Below are positions 1 through 9,480 of a DNA stretch of 64,000 nucleotides, piece after piece (the first letter of the stretch is position 1; each line of letters begins with the position of its first letter). The translations under genes were made by a program, and so were the position numbers. Origin of the DNA: Clytia hemisphaerica (lineage: Eukaryota; Cnidaria; Hydrozoa; Leptothecata; Clytiidae); contig CACVBU010000743.1 in the NCBI GenBank assembly GCA_902728285.1, positions 777,068-841,067 on the forward strand. Reading direction: 5' to 3'. The notes below the pieces were generated by a model. The model was not told the DNA's origin. It did no database searches and was given only the letters and a program-made list of their open reading frames with translations.

Positions 1-686
1 CCAACTCGAAACTAGTAACTCCCCAACTCCCCAACTCACCAACTAGAACATTACCTAGACTCGTTTATATCTTATTAATGAGAAAAGTCTGAATCTCAAT
101 TTCAAAAAAATGGCTAACAATATATTGAATTCTATATACTGTTTGAAATTTTACAACACTTCATTGTCGAGGCTTGCTTAAAATTGACCTGAACAGTTCT
201 TATAAAAAATAGAAATAATTTTTTGAGATACCTTTGAAAAAATCAAGTTTGAAGCAATATTTCAAACTACACGTTTTTTTATAAGAATGTCCAAAATTCA
301 TAGCTTTTTGGATTTTAAGCCTAAAAATGTTCTTAACATGTTCTTATTTTCACCATTTTATGAGCATTTTTGCCATTCCTAAGAAATCGGGTGTTTTAGA
401 GTCCGCAAAGCCTTAAAATGTTCTTAACTTGTTCTTAACATTTTGGCCATCGAAGCCTTATGTTCTTATATATAATTTGTTCTTATAAAAAAGCGTGTAG
501 GATGCTTGTTAATCTTCGCCCACAATGCCTTGCGAACATAAGGGAACACGCTTAAAGACAGCACTGTCTCGAAACTTTGACTATATGCTACAGCAGACTG
601 TAGAACAAACTTTTTATATAACTTTTCAAAGTCCAGCGGCACGTCCCCGTCGGTCGTCAAGGTCAGTGTCAGTGGGCTCATACTAC
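1..686. other. Intergenic, no gene; one copy of the TTATAAGAAC repeat family
   Basis: I see no gene. About 275-480 is a copy of a roughly 220-bp dispersed repeat whose ends read like TTTTTATAAGAATGTCC and TGTTCTTATA, with repeated GTTCTTAAC words inside. Related copies lie near 24850-25105, 25105-25460 (inverted), 28250-28470, 42555-42785, 44350-44520 and 63225-63420. The first 60 bases are a run of CCCAACT-type repeats cut by the window edge. Confidence 0.6.
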
Positions 687-856
687 CAATAGACGATATC
701 GCGTTTAGATAAATGCAATGCATTCTGGTTTCTCGGGGACTCTCAAAGGAATTATAATGTCGATTATATAATGATCTGGAATATATTATAATTCCCTTGA
801 GGGTCCCCGAGAAACCAGAATGCATTGCATTTATCTAAACGCGATATCGTCTATTG
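687..856. mobile_element. Foldback (MITE-like) element, about 72-bp arms
   Basis: The left arm begins CAATAGACGATATCGCGTTT and the right arm ends with its reverse complement, AAACGCGATATCGTCTATTG. The arms match almost perfectly for about 72 bases around a loop of about 26 bases. It has no coding capacity and looks like a non-autonomous terminal-inverted-repeat element. The similar string GCCGATATCGTCTATT at 2031 suggests related termini elsewhere. Confidence 0.85.
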
Positions 857-2029
857 ACAGAATGTTAGTGAGACACAGTGATGGTGTTATTCAGATGGTG
901 AAAGAGTATACAAATTTTCATTTACAGAAATGAAGTTCTCCTCTGGTTAAAAAAAGAAGGATATATTGTCTTTTGGCTCCAGTCAAGTCCAGTTGGTTGC
1001 GGAACGTCAAAAAAACGTCCAACTTACGTCTATAACGTCCAAAAAATGTTTATTATTGAATGTTAAAACGACGTCTATTGCCAGCTGAGAGTCTTTTTTA
1101 ATGTGATTGTGTGATCGAGAGTCAAGTAACTTAGCTTGGTTGATCAGATGTTATGATTTTGTCTATGTGTAGTTATTGTATAGTGGACACCATTAAGTTT
1201 TGCTCGACTGTGTTTAATATTCAATTGCAATCTATGAACACCTTCGTGGCGTGATTGACATGAATGGCCAATCTATCTAGAACAGTTTGGGAGAATCACA
1301 GTAAAATCCTGTTTTCTTGATAAGTGAATACGTCTAAATTTAAGAGTCTTCAGTTATATTTTTAAGAAGACTACGTATGCTGAAAATAGCAAAATTCACT
1401 TGAAACATCACACTTATTATAAGGGATTTGCACTTAAAAGTGAGCATTTGGTAAAGTGCCAGTGCTCTTAAAAGTCTCCCAAGTGTGTTTCATTCATTTT
1501 GAGAAAAGTGCTCTTATTTTGAATTTTTTTGTCCAGGAATTTACTGTGAATGATTATATTTTATTTCAATTGTTACTGTGGGTTCCAAGACCATTCTTTC
1601 CATCAATTAAATGAAACATTGAATAGGCGGGGGGGGCACTAGTGATTTGAGAGGGTAGTAGTGGTTTGAGAGGGGCAGTAGTGATTTGAGGGGGCTAAGA
1701 AAACGAAGGTTAATAGTTTTTCCTGTCTTTAAGGGCCAATAAAACCCTGCTTAATTCATTAATACTGACTTCAGCCCCCCCCCACCCCACATAAATTGGA
1801 ATAGTTGAATTTTAGTCAATCGAGGTAAAATTTGTAGAGAATGGGGTGATAATAGGTATAAAAATGCCTCAATTTTGTAGACTTGTAGGACTCACAAAAT
1901 CGGGAAATAAGACTATTTTGATAGTCTACAATTTTGCCGTCCTTTAGAATGGACGATTTCACCGTGAATTTTTTTACGCGCAAAGCATTGTGGGGAATTC
2001 TTGGGGATCAAATCTGAGTTTTCATGTTA
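857..2029. other. Intergenic, no gene seen
   Basis: Nothing codes here. There is an ACGTC/ACGTT-rich patch at about 1003-1085 and a G-rich patch at 1625-1695, where AGTGGTTTGAGAGGGGCAGT-type units repeat about three times. Both look like repeat debris. Confidence 0.5.
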
Positions 2030-2585
2030 AGCCGATATCGTCTATTAAGACAAGAAGCCGGAGCGGCGTGAAGGTCCAGCTGGCGTGGCAATAACCGAAT
2101 GTCGTTCGTACCGAGTTCCTTAAGTGACGCAAAAAAAATTCCTTCCCATCCTCCACTCTGAGCTTCTATTCTTTGACACTTTCTTTGTATACTAAGTTTT
2201 AAAAGTTTTTGATGCATTTCCCAAAATCTCTAAACCTTTGCCGCTGATGGGATTCGAGCCCACTATATACAAAGCAACTATGATCAGAACGCCAGCGCCT
2301 TAACCACTCGGCCATCGAGTCACAACTGCATGAAGGAGTTCAAAGTGGGTTCTAAACATGGTATTTACTCCAAACTCTACCCGGGGGCTAAAACCCTAAC
2401 CAGGGGTTAACTCCCATCCCAACCCTAGCCCTAACCCTACCTGACCCTACCTGAAACAACCCTTTAATCTAACCGGGAAATTTGACTCTACTACCAATTC
2501 AATCCAAAACATAGGTCAAACATCGCGCGGGTAGGCGGGGCAAAAATTCTAGATCGGCGGTTGGTTTAGCCTGGACTTGTTAATT
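2030..2585 (-). mobile_element. Composite SINE-like element, copy 1, with tRNA-like promoter
   Basis: This stretch is repeated closely at 51756-52262. On the minus strand, 2321-2237 looks like the 5' part of a type II (Ser/Leu-like) tRNA: it has the A-box-like TGGCCGAGTGGTTAAGGCG and the B-box-like GGCTCGAATCCC. Downstream on that strand is a conserved body ending near GCCGGCTTCTTGTC. The shared unit also extends upstream of the tRNA-like head (CCCTAACCCTACCTGACC and a GCGCGGGTAGGCG segment), so it is more than a bare SINE. Because the tRNA-like part is embedded in a repeat, I do not call it a functional tRNA gene. Confidence 0.7.
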
Positions 2586-3198
2586 TATTGCGCGCACAGA
2601 CCCGGACAAAGACAAAATCTTTTCGATCAGTTGCATTTTAAAGGTCCATTCTGCTGCGCGCTGGACCAAAAATGTGAACCCTCGGAACTATTTTATTGAT
2701 TCTTTCAAAAAGAGTGTATTTCACTGATAATCTCACCTGATCCAAAACATCTGATTGTTCCTTTAGTTTTCCTTCTTAACTTGCAATTGCTATATGATGA
2801 TTGCAATGTTTTTTCTTAATGCTAATCCTCGTCCCCAAGTCGATGATTTACGTCAGTTCATATGCTCTTTTCTTTTATTATTTGGATTCCAAGTTTTAAT
2901 TTTTTTACACTTATCTTTTTGTTTTGAGATTTTTTGGTCAATCTATTCTGTTTGAAAATCCAAACCTTTTAAAAAGTTTTAGACTATAGAACATTGGAGA
3001 CAAGATTGTAATTTGTAACCTGGGTTTGTTCCTTTTCAATATTTCAATTTCTTTTCTTTTTCTCTTATTGCAATTTTTTATTTTTCTCCGAACTTTTTTG
3101 TCCTTTTTGATGGTCGATTTGTTACAATGTCTTCAAACATCTTCTAAATTTCAGACTTTTTTTACTTTTTAATATACGATACGTATCTTTATATGAGG

Positions 3199-3502
3199 AC
3201 ACCCCCTTCTCACAGACCCGGTAGGACTTTTTCAGTCAGTGGGGATAAAAATAACGGCCTGAAACTGAAAATGGGGACTGATATTCCCATATGTTTTATG
3301 GCTGGGTATATCGATTCTTTTCTCTTTAAGTTAGATAATTCAGTGGGGAAGGGAAAATTGTAAATATTTTGCAGTGAGGATTGGTTTAGATGATTATTTT
3401 CAGTGGGGGACAAAAATTGGAGGATCATTTTCCACCGGGGATGATATTTTGGTAAATTTTTCCAGTGGGAAGGGTTCCCAGTGGGTCTGTGAAAGGGGGT
3501 GT
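3199..3502. mobile_element. Dispersed 'CAGACCC...GGGTCTG' TIR element, copy 1
   Basis: The ends are inverted: ACACCCCCTTCTCACAGACC on the left and GGTCTGTGAAAGGGGGTGT on the right. The interior is rich in CCCCACTG/CAGTGGGG words spaced every 30-50 bases. Related copies lie at about 23655-23905, 32990-33262, 37655-37962 and 61950-62236. Short open frames inside it are repeat sequence, not genes. Confidence 0.75.
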
Positions 3503-5377
3503 GTGGGGGCTAGCTAAATCTATTTTAAGGAAGAACTCTTGTTTTGGAGACTCAATCATTGAGTATCCCTTTGTTTGTGTGCTAAATATACACGCTTTTT
3601 TTTTTTAAATACACTTTATAAGAATGTCCATGATGAAAATGGCCAAAAAATTAGGAAAATGGTAAGAATATCACCATCATGGAATTTTGCTACTCAAGCT
3701 AAAAATTTAAACATTTTAGAGCATTTTTTTCCATTATGAATATTGTCAATTACCTCCATCTTGGAGGCTCCAAGTAAGGCTCAGTCTTTTCACAAAAATG
3801 CCATTTTATGCTTGAGACGTAGTAAATGTTAAATCTAGTCTGAATTAGGATCCTAACCTAAGAATGCTGTAAGAATATTTTAGGATGATTTTCCCAAAAA
3901 AGTTAAGAATATCCATGATGAAATGGATTTACACCATTCTTATAAAAAAAGAAAAGAAAATGAGAATAGCTCGGGAATAACTGGTTAAATTTATATCAGG
4001 ATTACAAAGATATCATTGTTTTTTAGAAAGATTAATCATACATGATTATATAGTATGATGTAAGCTTTCTCAATATTTTCACCTTTTTTCCCTGGGGTGG
4101 ATTACTTTTCAGGATTTTTTTCTATTCACGTGAAATCTAATTCTGACGTGTGGATAAAAACAACCTCCTCTGTAGTAAGTTTTCCGTTACTTTTAATAGT
4201 ATCAATCTAAAGTTATTTTTGTTTCAGGGGGCTAACATGATATCATGCTGGGATGTTTATTATTTATTTATTTACTTTATTTCGCATTCTGCATTCTGTT
4301 CATGTATCTTCAATCAACTCTTACAGTTTAAAATAGGGCGCTATTTTGTAAAATTCTTTTTTTCAAATTTGATGGTTATATATGACTCTGGTATAACTAA
4401 TTTGCTTTTTAGTTCTTACTATTCATAATGTTTAAAAGAAAATAGGGGACGACAGCTATGCAGTTTTTCCGTGGGATAAGATATATACAGGGTCAATAAT
4501 TTGTTGGACCTACCTCGGAGGTCCTTTAATTTAACCCGTGTCCGTTCGTTCGTCTGTTACCAGCTTTTCTCGCGATTGGCTTGTTAGGGTATAAAAGTTC
4601 TCTAAAAATTTTCTGAAGCTATGTTCGCCGTAAAAAATCAGACTTTCTTAATTGGGGAAATTCCCTTTTGTAATTTTTAGGGAAAATGAGCATTTTTCGT
4701 GATTGGCTTGGTATTTTTTTCAGATTTTTTGCACAATAGTGTAAAATGATAATGTTTGAAATCTGATGAGCCCAATTTTCGAAAAAAATTTTGGGGGCAA
4801 ATTTGGGCTAAAAAGTGCCTAAAATGGAGTTTTTTGTACTTTATGTGAAATTACTTCATTAGTTTTTTCTGATTTTTGGCTGAAAGATAGAGGACAAGAT
4901 TCTCTAAAAAGTTGCTGAAGCTGTTTTCTCCGGTAATTTCGGTTTGCCCGTAAAAAATCAGACTTTCTTAATTGGGGCAATTCCCTTTTTAGGGTCATTT
5001 TTAGGGAAAACGCGATTGGCTTCGTCCTTTTTTCTGATTTTCTAATTTGTTTTTTTTCTTATAGCAATTCAGCATATGTAGCTTGTTAATTGTGAGTTAG
5101 TTTCAAAGTCAAAGCTCTGCTTCCCCTTTTTCTATTTTGAACGTTGATTATTTTTGAAAATACAGAAAATCTTTTTCGTACCCAGATTGTTGTTATTATT
5201 ATTATGAATATTTTTCGTCAAGTAAGTTATGGCTAATACATGATATGACTATGACTTGTTTTGGTCGAAACTTAGGGCTTAAAAAACCTAATAAGGTGAT
5301 GTCATGACCTGATGGACAGCATTAAAAAACCCTTAATAAGTTAAGCTACAGACAGTCATATTGTTATCACCTTCACA
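3503..5377. other. Intergenic; diverged repeats only
   Basis: About 3600-3960 resembles a diverged TTATAAGAAC-family copy. About 4500-5050 contains GGACCTACCTCGGAGGTCC and CTTTTCTCGCGATTGGCT; both recur in the element at 15101-16449, so this is an incomplete relative. No coding exon was recognised. Confidence 0.5.
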
Positions 5378-5475
5378 CCCAGCTGGCACACAACGTTGTT
5401 TCAACGTTTATCTAACGTTCACAACGTCCATATAACGTTATATTAACGTTGAAACAACGTTGTGTGCGAGCTGGG
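5378..5475. mobile_element. Short AACGTT-rich palindromic element
   Basis: The left end CCCAGCTGGCACACAACGTT is mirrored by AACGTTGTGTGCGAGCTGGG at the right end. The interior repeats AACGTT/AACGTC words. Similar ACACAACGTC words occur near 44665 and ACGTC words near 1003-1085, suggesting a small repeat family. Confidence 0.7.
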
Positions 5476-6044
5476 CACCTTCGATCTGTGTTTAGTTTTT
5501 CATTTTCGAAGACAAGGGTCATCATCAGGTGGATTTGTAGTCGTACATCTTAAGAATAAATCTTTACGTTGGATACCTAAGGCACTCCCCAATGGCCGCA
5601 TTTCAGAAATATTGAAGGGAAGTTTTTAAAATGTTTTAGTATAGTTGAATTCAATGGGAACAACTACCTTCGACCAACTCGACCCATGACGACAGCGAGC
5701 TTCAGGTCATTCTGCAAGTAATATTATACATAAAACTCTCGTTGTTTGTGATGACCTATCTTATCCATTTTCCCTATCTTCGTATATGTTTTACCCTGAG
5801 TGATTGATAACAAACCTTGTCTCATAAATAAGCTGTTTTTCCTCCTTTCTGTCTTATCACTCATCACATCAATTATCATTCTTCGAAGCTTTTTTCACGT
5901 TGCTACTCTCTTTTATCCCTAATCTTGGAAATTGTTAGGCCCTTTTCCAAAGGATATTTTCCTTTTCGTCTCGTGTTTTTTTCAGTAACTTTCTTTCTTC
6001 ACTTAAAGTGACCGTAGTGCAGTGGGCCTTGATTTCATTGATTT
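5476..6044. other. Intergenic, no gene seen
   Basis: No coding exon, RNA gene or clear repeat boundary was recognised. Confidence 0.4.
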
Positions 6045-6330
6045 ATTGTGTAAGAATTAGCGACCGTAGCGTGAAGGTAGAGCATCCAGCTACAGTGCGC
6101 AAGGTTGTGGGTTCAACCCCCAGCCGGGTCATACCAAAGATTTCCAAAATGGTACTTGATGCCTCTCTGCTTGATGCTCAGCAATTAAGAGAAGGATCAA
6201 GGGTCCAGGGAGCAAGAGTTGCGCCCTCCCCTACCTTCGGATAGACAGCTATCGAAAGAGGATCCTTCGGGTCGCCTCTGACTGCGGTCACAGACTTACT
6301 TTTAATTTCTTCACTTTCAAGTTTTATCCT
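6045..6330 (+). mobile_element. tRNA-derived SINE-like element
   Basis: Near the 5' end is an A-box-like stretch, TAGCGTGAAGGTAGAGCATC. It is followed by a B-box-like GGTTGTGGGTTCAACCCCC, spaced as in a tRNA internal promoter. A non-tRNA body follows. No cloverleaf with complete acceptor ends is evident, so a SINE head is likelier than an active tRNA gene. A second similar 5' string, GTGACCGTAGTGCAGTGGGC, lies just upstream at 6008. Confidence 0.55.
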
Positions 6331-7520
6331 GGCTTTGTGAATTGTGGTTAGAGCGCAAGTCATTGAGTTTGAAAACTCCGAACGCTAGAGAATTCTAGGA
6401 TGGGAATCGAAGCCACCTATTTCCCATCTGGAACGTGTGACCTGCTTGCTTTTTATACAAGGGCCAGATATGAAAATATATTCCAGATGCCAGATTTATA
6501 AAAATATGCTGCGTGAAAACAAAGGAAGAGCTAGATTCGAACCGTTATTCTAGAGGTGGTTCAAATTTCAAGGCCTCGCTTTTTCTTGCTTGAGAAAGGT
6601 TGAAGATTCCTCTCTAGCCCATCGGGTTGCAAACTCAATGTTTCAAGCTAAGCATTCCCTAAGGAGTTGATTTGCTAATCTTTCAATTAAGGATAAACTT
6701 TGGGTAGATGCTGGGGAGGGATATTTATTCAATCTTTTTATTATATCATAGTATAAATTTTCCTGTTGTTAAAACTGTCGGTTTAATTCCTTTGATTATT
6801 AAACTTTATTCTTAACCTCAATTAGTTGAAGTTATTGACTACCAAAGTTCTATATATTTTTACACCTCGGAGAGCATCCAGATCGCGGCAACGAAGAATA
6901 AAGAGAATAGAAGAAAACGATTTTTCTGATATATATTCATCACACCAAAAAACCTTCCAAAATTGGTATAAATAGGGATCTAAAACTATATTGGAGCTGT
7001 TTTTGGATTCTCTGTCCTTTATAAGAACTGTCTGTTTCAATTTGCTGTTGTATATTTTGATAGACCTATTTAACAATAAAGAGGAAAATAGTTTTTTCCT
7101 GAAAAGCCAATATGTAAGGATTACAAAATTTCCTTTATTTATTGCTTTAACCAAAAAAAGGTCTTTAGTTTTCAAAAGTGATTACTTCATCAGGGTTAAT
7201 ATATGAGGTGGGTTGACTTTCTTGATTAAAAGTTTTTGCGCCTTTTTTCGGTCTGAGGTGAAAAAGTCATGGTTGCATCCAGGCTATTTAACTATAGAGT
7301 CGTTTCAACCTTTTTCTCTTGTCGTAAGAATCCATATCGAAAGCTTGAAACAAATTTTTGGAATTGTTTTCTTTTATTAATAAGGAAGGGTGCATTTTTA
7401 TCTTGGATGTTTGATAAACTATGCCCTGTAAAATGAAGTCGTATAGGTTACGCTCAATACTGAATAGAAAACTCTAGACATTCTTTTCTTTTTGTTCAGA
7501 TATAAAACTACGAGCAAAAA
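6331..7520 (+). other. Upstream region of the GPCR, with a possible 5' UTR splice acceptor
   Basis: No coding sequence was recognised. A pyrimidine-rich tract ending CTTTTTGTTCAG at 7499 lies 22 bases before the GPCR start codon. It looks like a splice acceptor, so a non-coding 5' exon further upstream is possible. Confidence 0.35.
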
Positions 7521-8843
7521 ATGACAAGAAAAATTATCAAAGCCGTCCGCAAATTCTTTTGCACAATCATTATTCTACTATTACAAATCCCCTCAACATC
7601 AGCCAATCAGATACCGATCACCATGCCAACCACACTCCAAACAACACCAATTGGTACCTACATTGAAAACACAACTCATTCAAACAACACATACTCAAAC
7701 ATCAATATGGGTACACCACCATGTGAAACAGAGGCGTCTCTACAGAATAAAATCTTCACTGGTTTCTTAGTCTTCGTCCTGGTCGTTGGCATCTGTGGCA
7801 ATCTCCTGGCAATCCTGACTATCCTCTCATCGCGAAATCTTCAACGACAGGTCGCTTACAAATTCATCATCTCCTTAGCGGTCGCCGATATCGGCGTCTC
7901 CTTTTTCTCGACCAGCTTTCGATTACAAAACAGTATCTACAATGGTAATTTCTGTAACTCGCTCAATGTCTGTTACGTCATGACAATCGCCGATTTTGTG
8001 TTCCCGATGTCCTCCATCACCCATCTTCTTATCATTGCAATCGATCGCTTTTGTGCCATCACGATGCCGTACAAATATTCAATCATGTTCACACATACTA
8101 AAGCAAAATTGTTTATTGCTTTTACCTGGGTTTACGTGCTAGTGTGGTCAGGACTCGGCATGTTCTCATGGGATTCCATTGATCGCGCGACTTTATTTAT
8201 CGTATCAGGACAGGAAGGCCGATTTTGTTCATACGATAATTACAAATTTGTTACGACGATGGCCACTGTGATTTATTTCATCCCAATTGTGGTCTCAACG
8301 GTCATGTATTCCTGTGTTCTTTGCGTCGCTTTGAAGCAAGCCGACTCCATAAACCGAATGAGACCATCAAACGGTGGAAACTCCGTACATAACAAGAAAC
8401 TTGGCCGCCGGTTGAAACACGACCTCCGTGCGGCACGCACAATTTCAGTCGTTTTCGCCGCCTACACTATTTGTTGGCTACCTCATTTTATTATCATCTT
8501 AATCGGCATCTGGGATTTACCGACAATGATTAAATTGAAATTTGAACACCCATTAGCTTACGATTGCATCTCAACGACTTTTAATTATATTTTACCGACA
8601 ATCAACTCGTGTATCAATCCATTTATCTATTTTCTATTCGGTGCTAACTTTCGATTGGCTTTCAAAGATGTTTTGTATAAATTACTCAAAAAACCGAGAA
8701 ACGAGTTATTGTATCCCGACGAATGTAATAATTCGGTATACACGACGAACGGTTATGAGATTCCTCGGAAAGAAACCGATCCTTTAAACTCGGAAGTCCA
8801 TCACACTAATGGTTTGAATCAATTAAAAGGTGTAAACCTTTGA
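7521..8843 (+). CDS. Rhodopsin-family (class A) G protein-coupled receptor, aminergic-like
   Basis: An intronless 440-aa seven-helix receptor, expected in the plasma membrane signalling through heterotrimeric G proteins. Residues 1-29 look like a signal peptide, followed by a Thr/Asn-rich ectodomain with N-glycosylation sequons at N50 and N55. Class A landmarks are all present: N94 (1.50) in GICGN, D123 (2.50) in LAVAD, C151 (3.25) with C236 in the second extracellular loop, D175-R176-F177 in place of DRY, W4.50 in TM4, P255 (5.50), C318-W-L-P321 (6.50) and N366-P-F-I-Y370. D158 falls at 3.32, the amine-binding position of aminergic receptors. However, the TM5 serines and the aromatic residues at 7.40 and 7.43 are absent (I and T there), so the ligand cannot be assigned. 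The start is the first ATG, just before the signal-like segment. I am sure of the family, not the subtype. Confidence 0.95.
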   Translation: MTRKIIKAVRKFFCTIIILLLQIPSTSANQIPITMPTTLQTTPIGTYIENTTHSNNTYSNINMGTPPCETEASLQNKIFTGFLVFVLVVGICGNLLAILTILSSRNLQRQVAYKFIISLAVADIGVSFFSTSFRLQNSIYNGNFCNSLNVCYVMTIADFVFPMSSITHLLIIAIDRFCAITMPYKYSIMFTHTKAKLFIAFTWVYVLVWSGLGMFSWDSIDRATLFIVSGQEGRFCSYDNYKFVTTMATVIYFIPIVVSTVMYSCVLCVALKQADSINRMRPSNGGNSVHNKKLGRRLKHDLRAARTISVVFAAYTICWLPHFIIILIGIWDLPTMIKLKFEHPLAYDCISTTFNYILPTINSCINPFIYFLFGANFRLAFKDVLYKLLKKPRNELLYPDECNNSVYTTNGYEIPRKETDPLNSEVHHTNGLNQLKGVNL

Positions 8844-9129
8844 AATGAACCACGGCCACTTTGACTGCCTGAAAACGCCGTGCGGCTCGGCAATTGTCCG
8901 TGTGGGATCGCCCCGCGCCGTAGCTTTCACGGCCGGTTCCCCGGCAACCATTGACGGTGAGGTGATTGAAACATTTTTTCTTGGAGCTTTAATTTGACTT
9001 GTTCGACTAGTCTGAATCACAGACCGCCCTACAAAATCATAAGTAGTATAAGGAGCACGAATCCAGTGGTTTTCTACCCCTTCCAAAAAATACCAAAATT
9101 TGTAAAAAAAATTTTTTGCAGGCGTTCTT
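8844..9129. other. 3' flank of the GPCR with a GC-rich island
   Basis: About 8850-8965 is much richer in G and C than anything nearby, with words such as GATCGCCCCGCGCCGTAGC and CGGCCGGTTCCCCGGCAACC. An open frame runs through it on the minus strand (9086-8823) but matches no family I recognise. It could be an inserted fragment. Confidence 0.4.
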
Positions 9130-9480
9130 CAGTAACGTAGACAAGGACTGAGGGGCGTAAAATTTGTGTAAGCAAGCAGACTTTTTATTATCTTTTTTAA
9201 GATTATAAATAAGGTACCGTCGTTTTTATAAGTTTCCCATTCCCGCACTAATATTCCTTTGCCACTTTACTAGCGGAAAAAGACCAGGACTTCAGCTTGT
9301 TGAAAAATGAGCTTTAGAAAGTTAGGCCGGTTATCCCGGGAAAAATGGCGGAAATATTCCTGAAAAGTGATAATAATCTTAGTGCGGAAATGGGAAACTT
9401 ATATCAAACGACGGTAATTGATGTGTCATAAATTTCTGCTCTCCTACACAAATTTTGCACCCCTCTTATCTACGCTACTG
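9130..9480. mobile_element. TIR element with a second TIR element nested inside
   Basis: The outer ends, CAGTAACGTAGACAAGGA and TCTTATCTACGCTACTG, belong to a family with a cleaner copy at 35616-35771. Nested inside is 9215-9416, a separate foldback with ends TACCGTCGTTTTTATAAGTT and AACTTATATCAAACGACGGTA. Flanking TA bases are compatible with TA target duplication. Neither element codes for protein. Confidence 0.75.

Noticed and set aside
466..825. 119-codon minus-strand frame
   Set aside because: It spans the foldback at 687-856 and a repeat edge; no family similarity, and it is explained by the palindrome.
2237..2321. tRNA gene (Ser/Leu-like) on the minus strand
   Set aside because: The A and B boxes are good, but the surrounding 500 bases are repeated at 51756-52262 and no clean acceptor stem closes the fold; SINE-like origin is more likely.
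2385..2450. Telomere-like CCCTAACCCTA stretch
   Set aside because: It is only a few degenerate units inside the composite repeat and recurs in its second copy.
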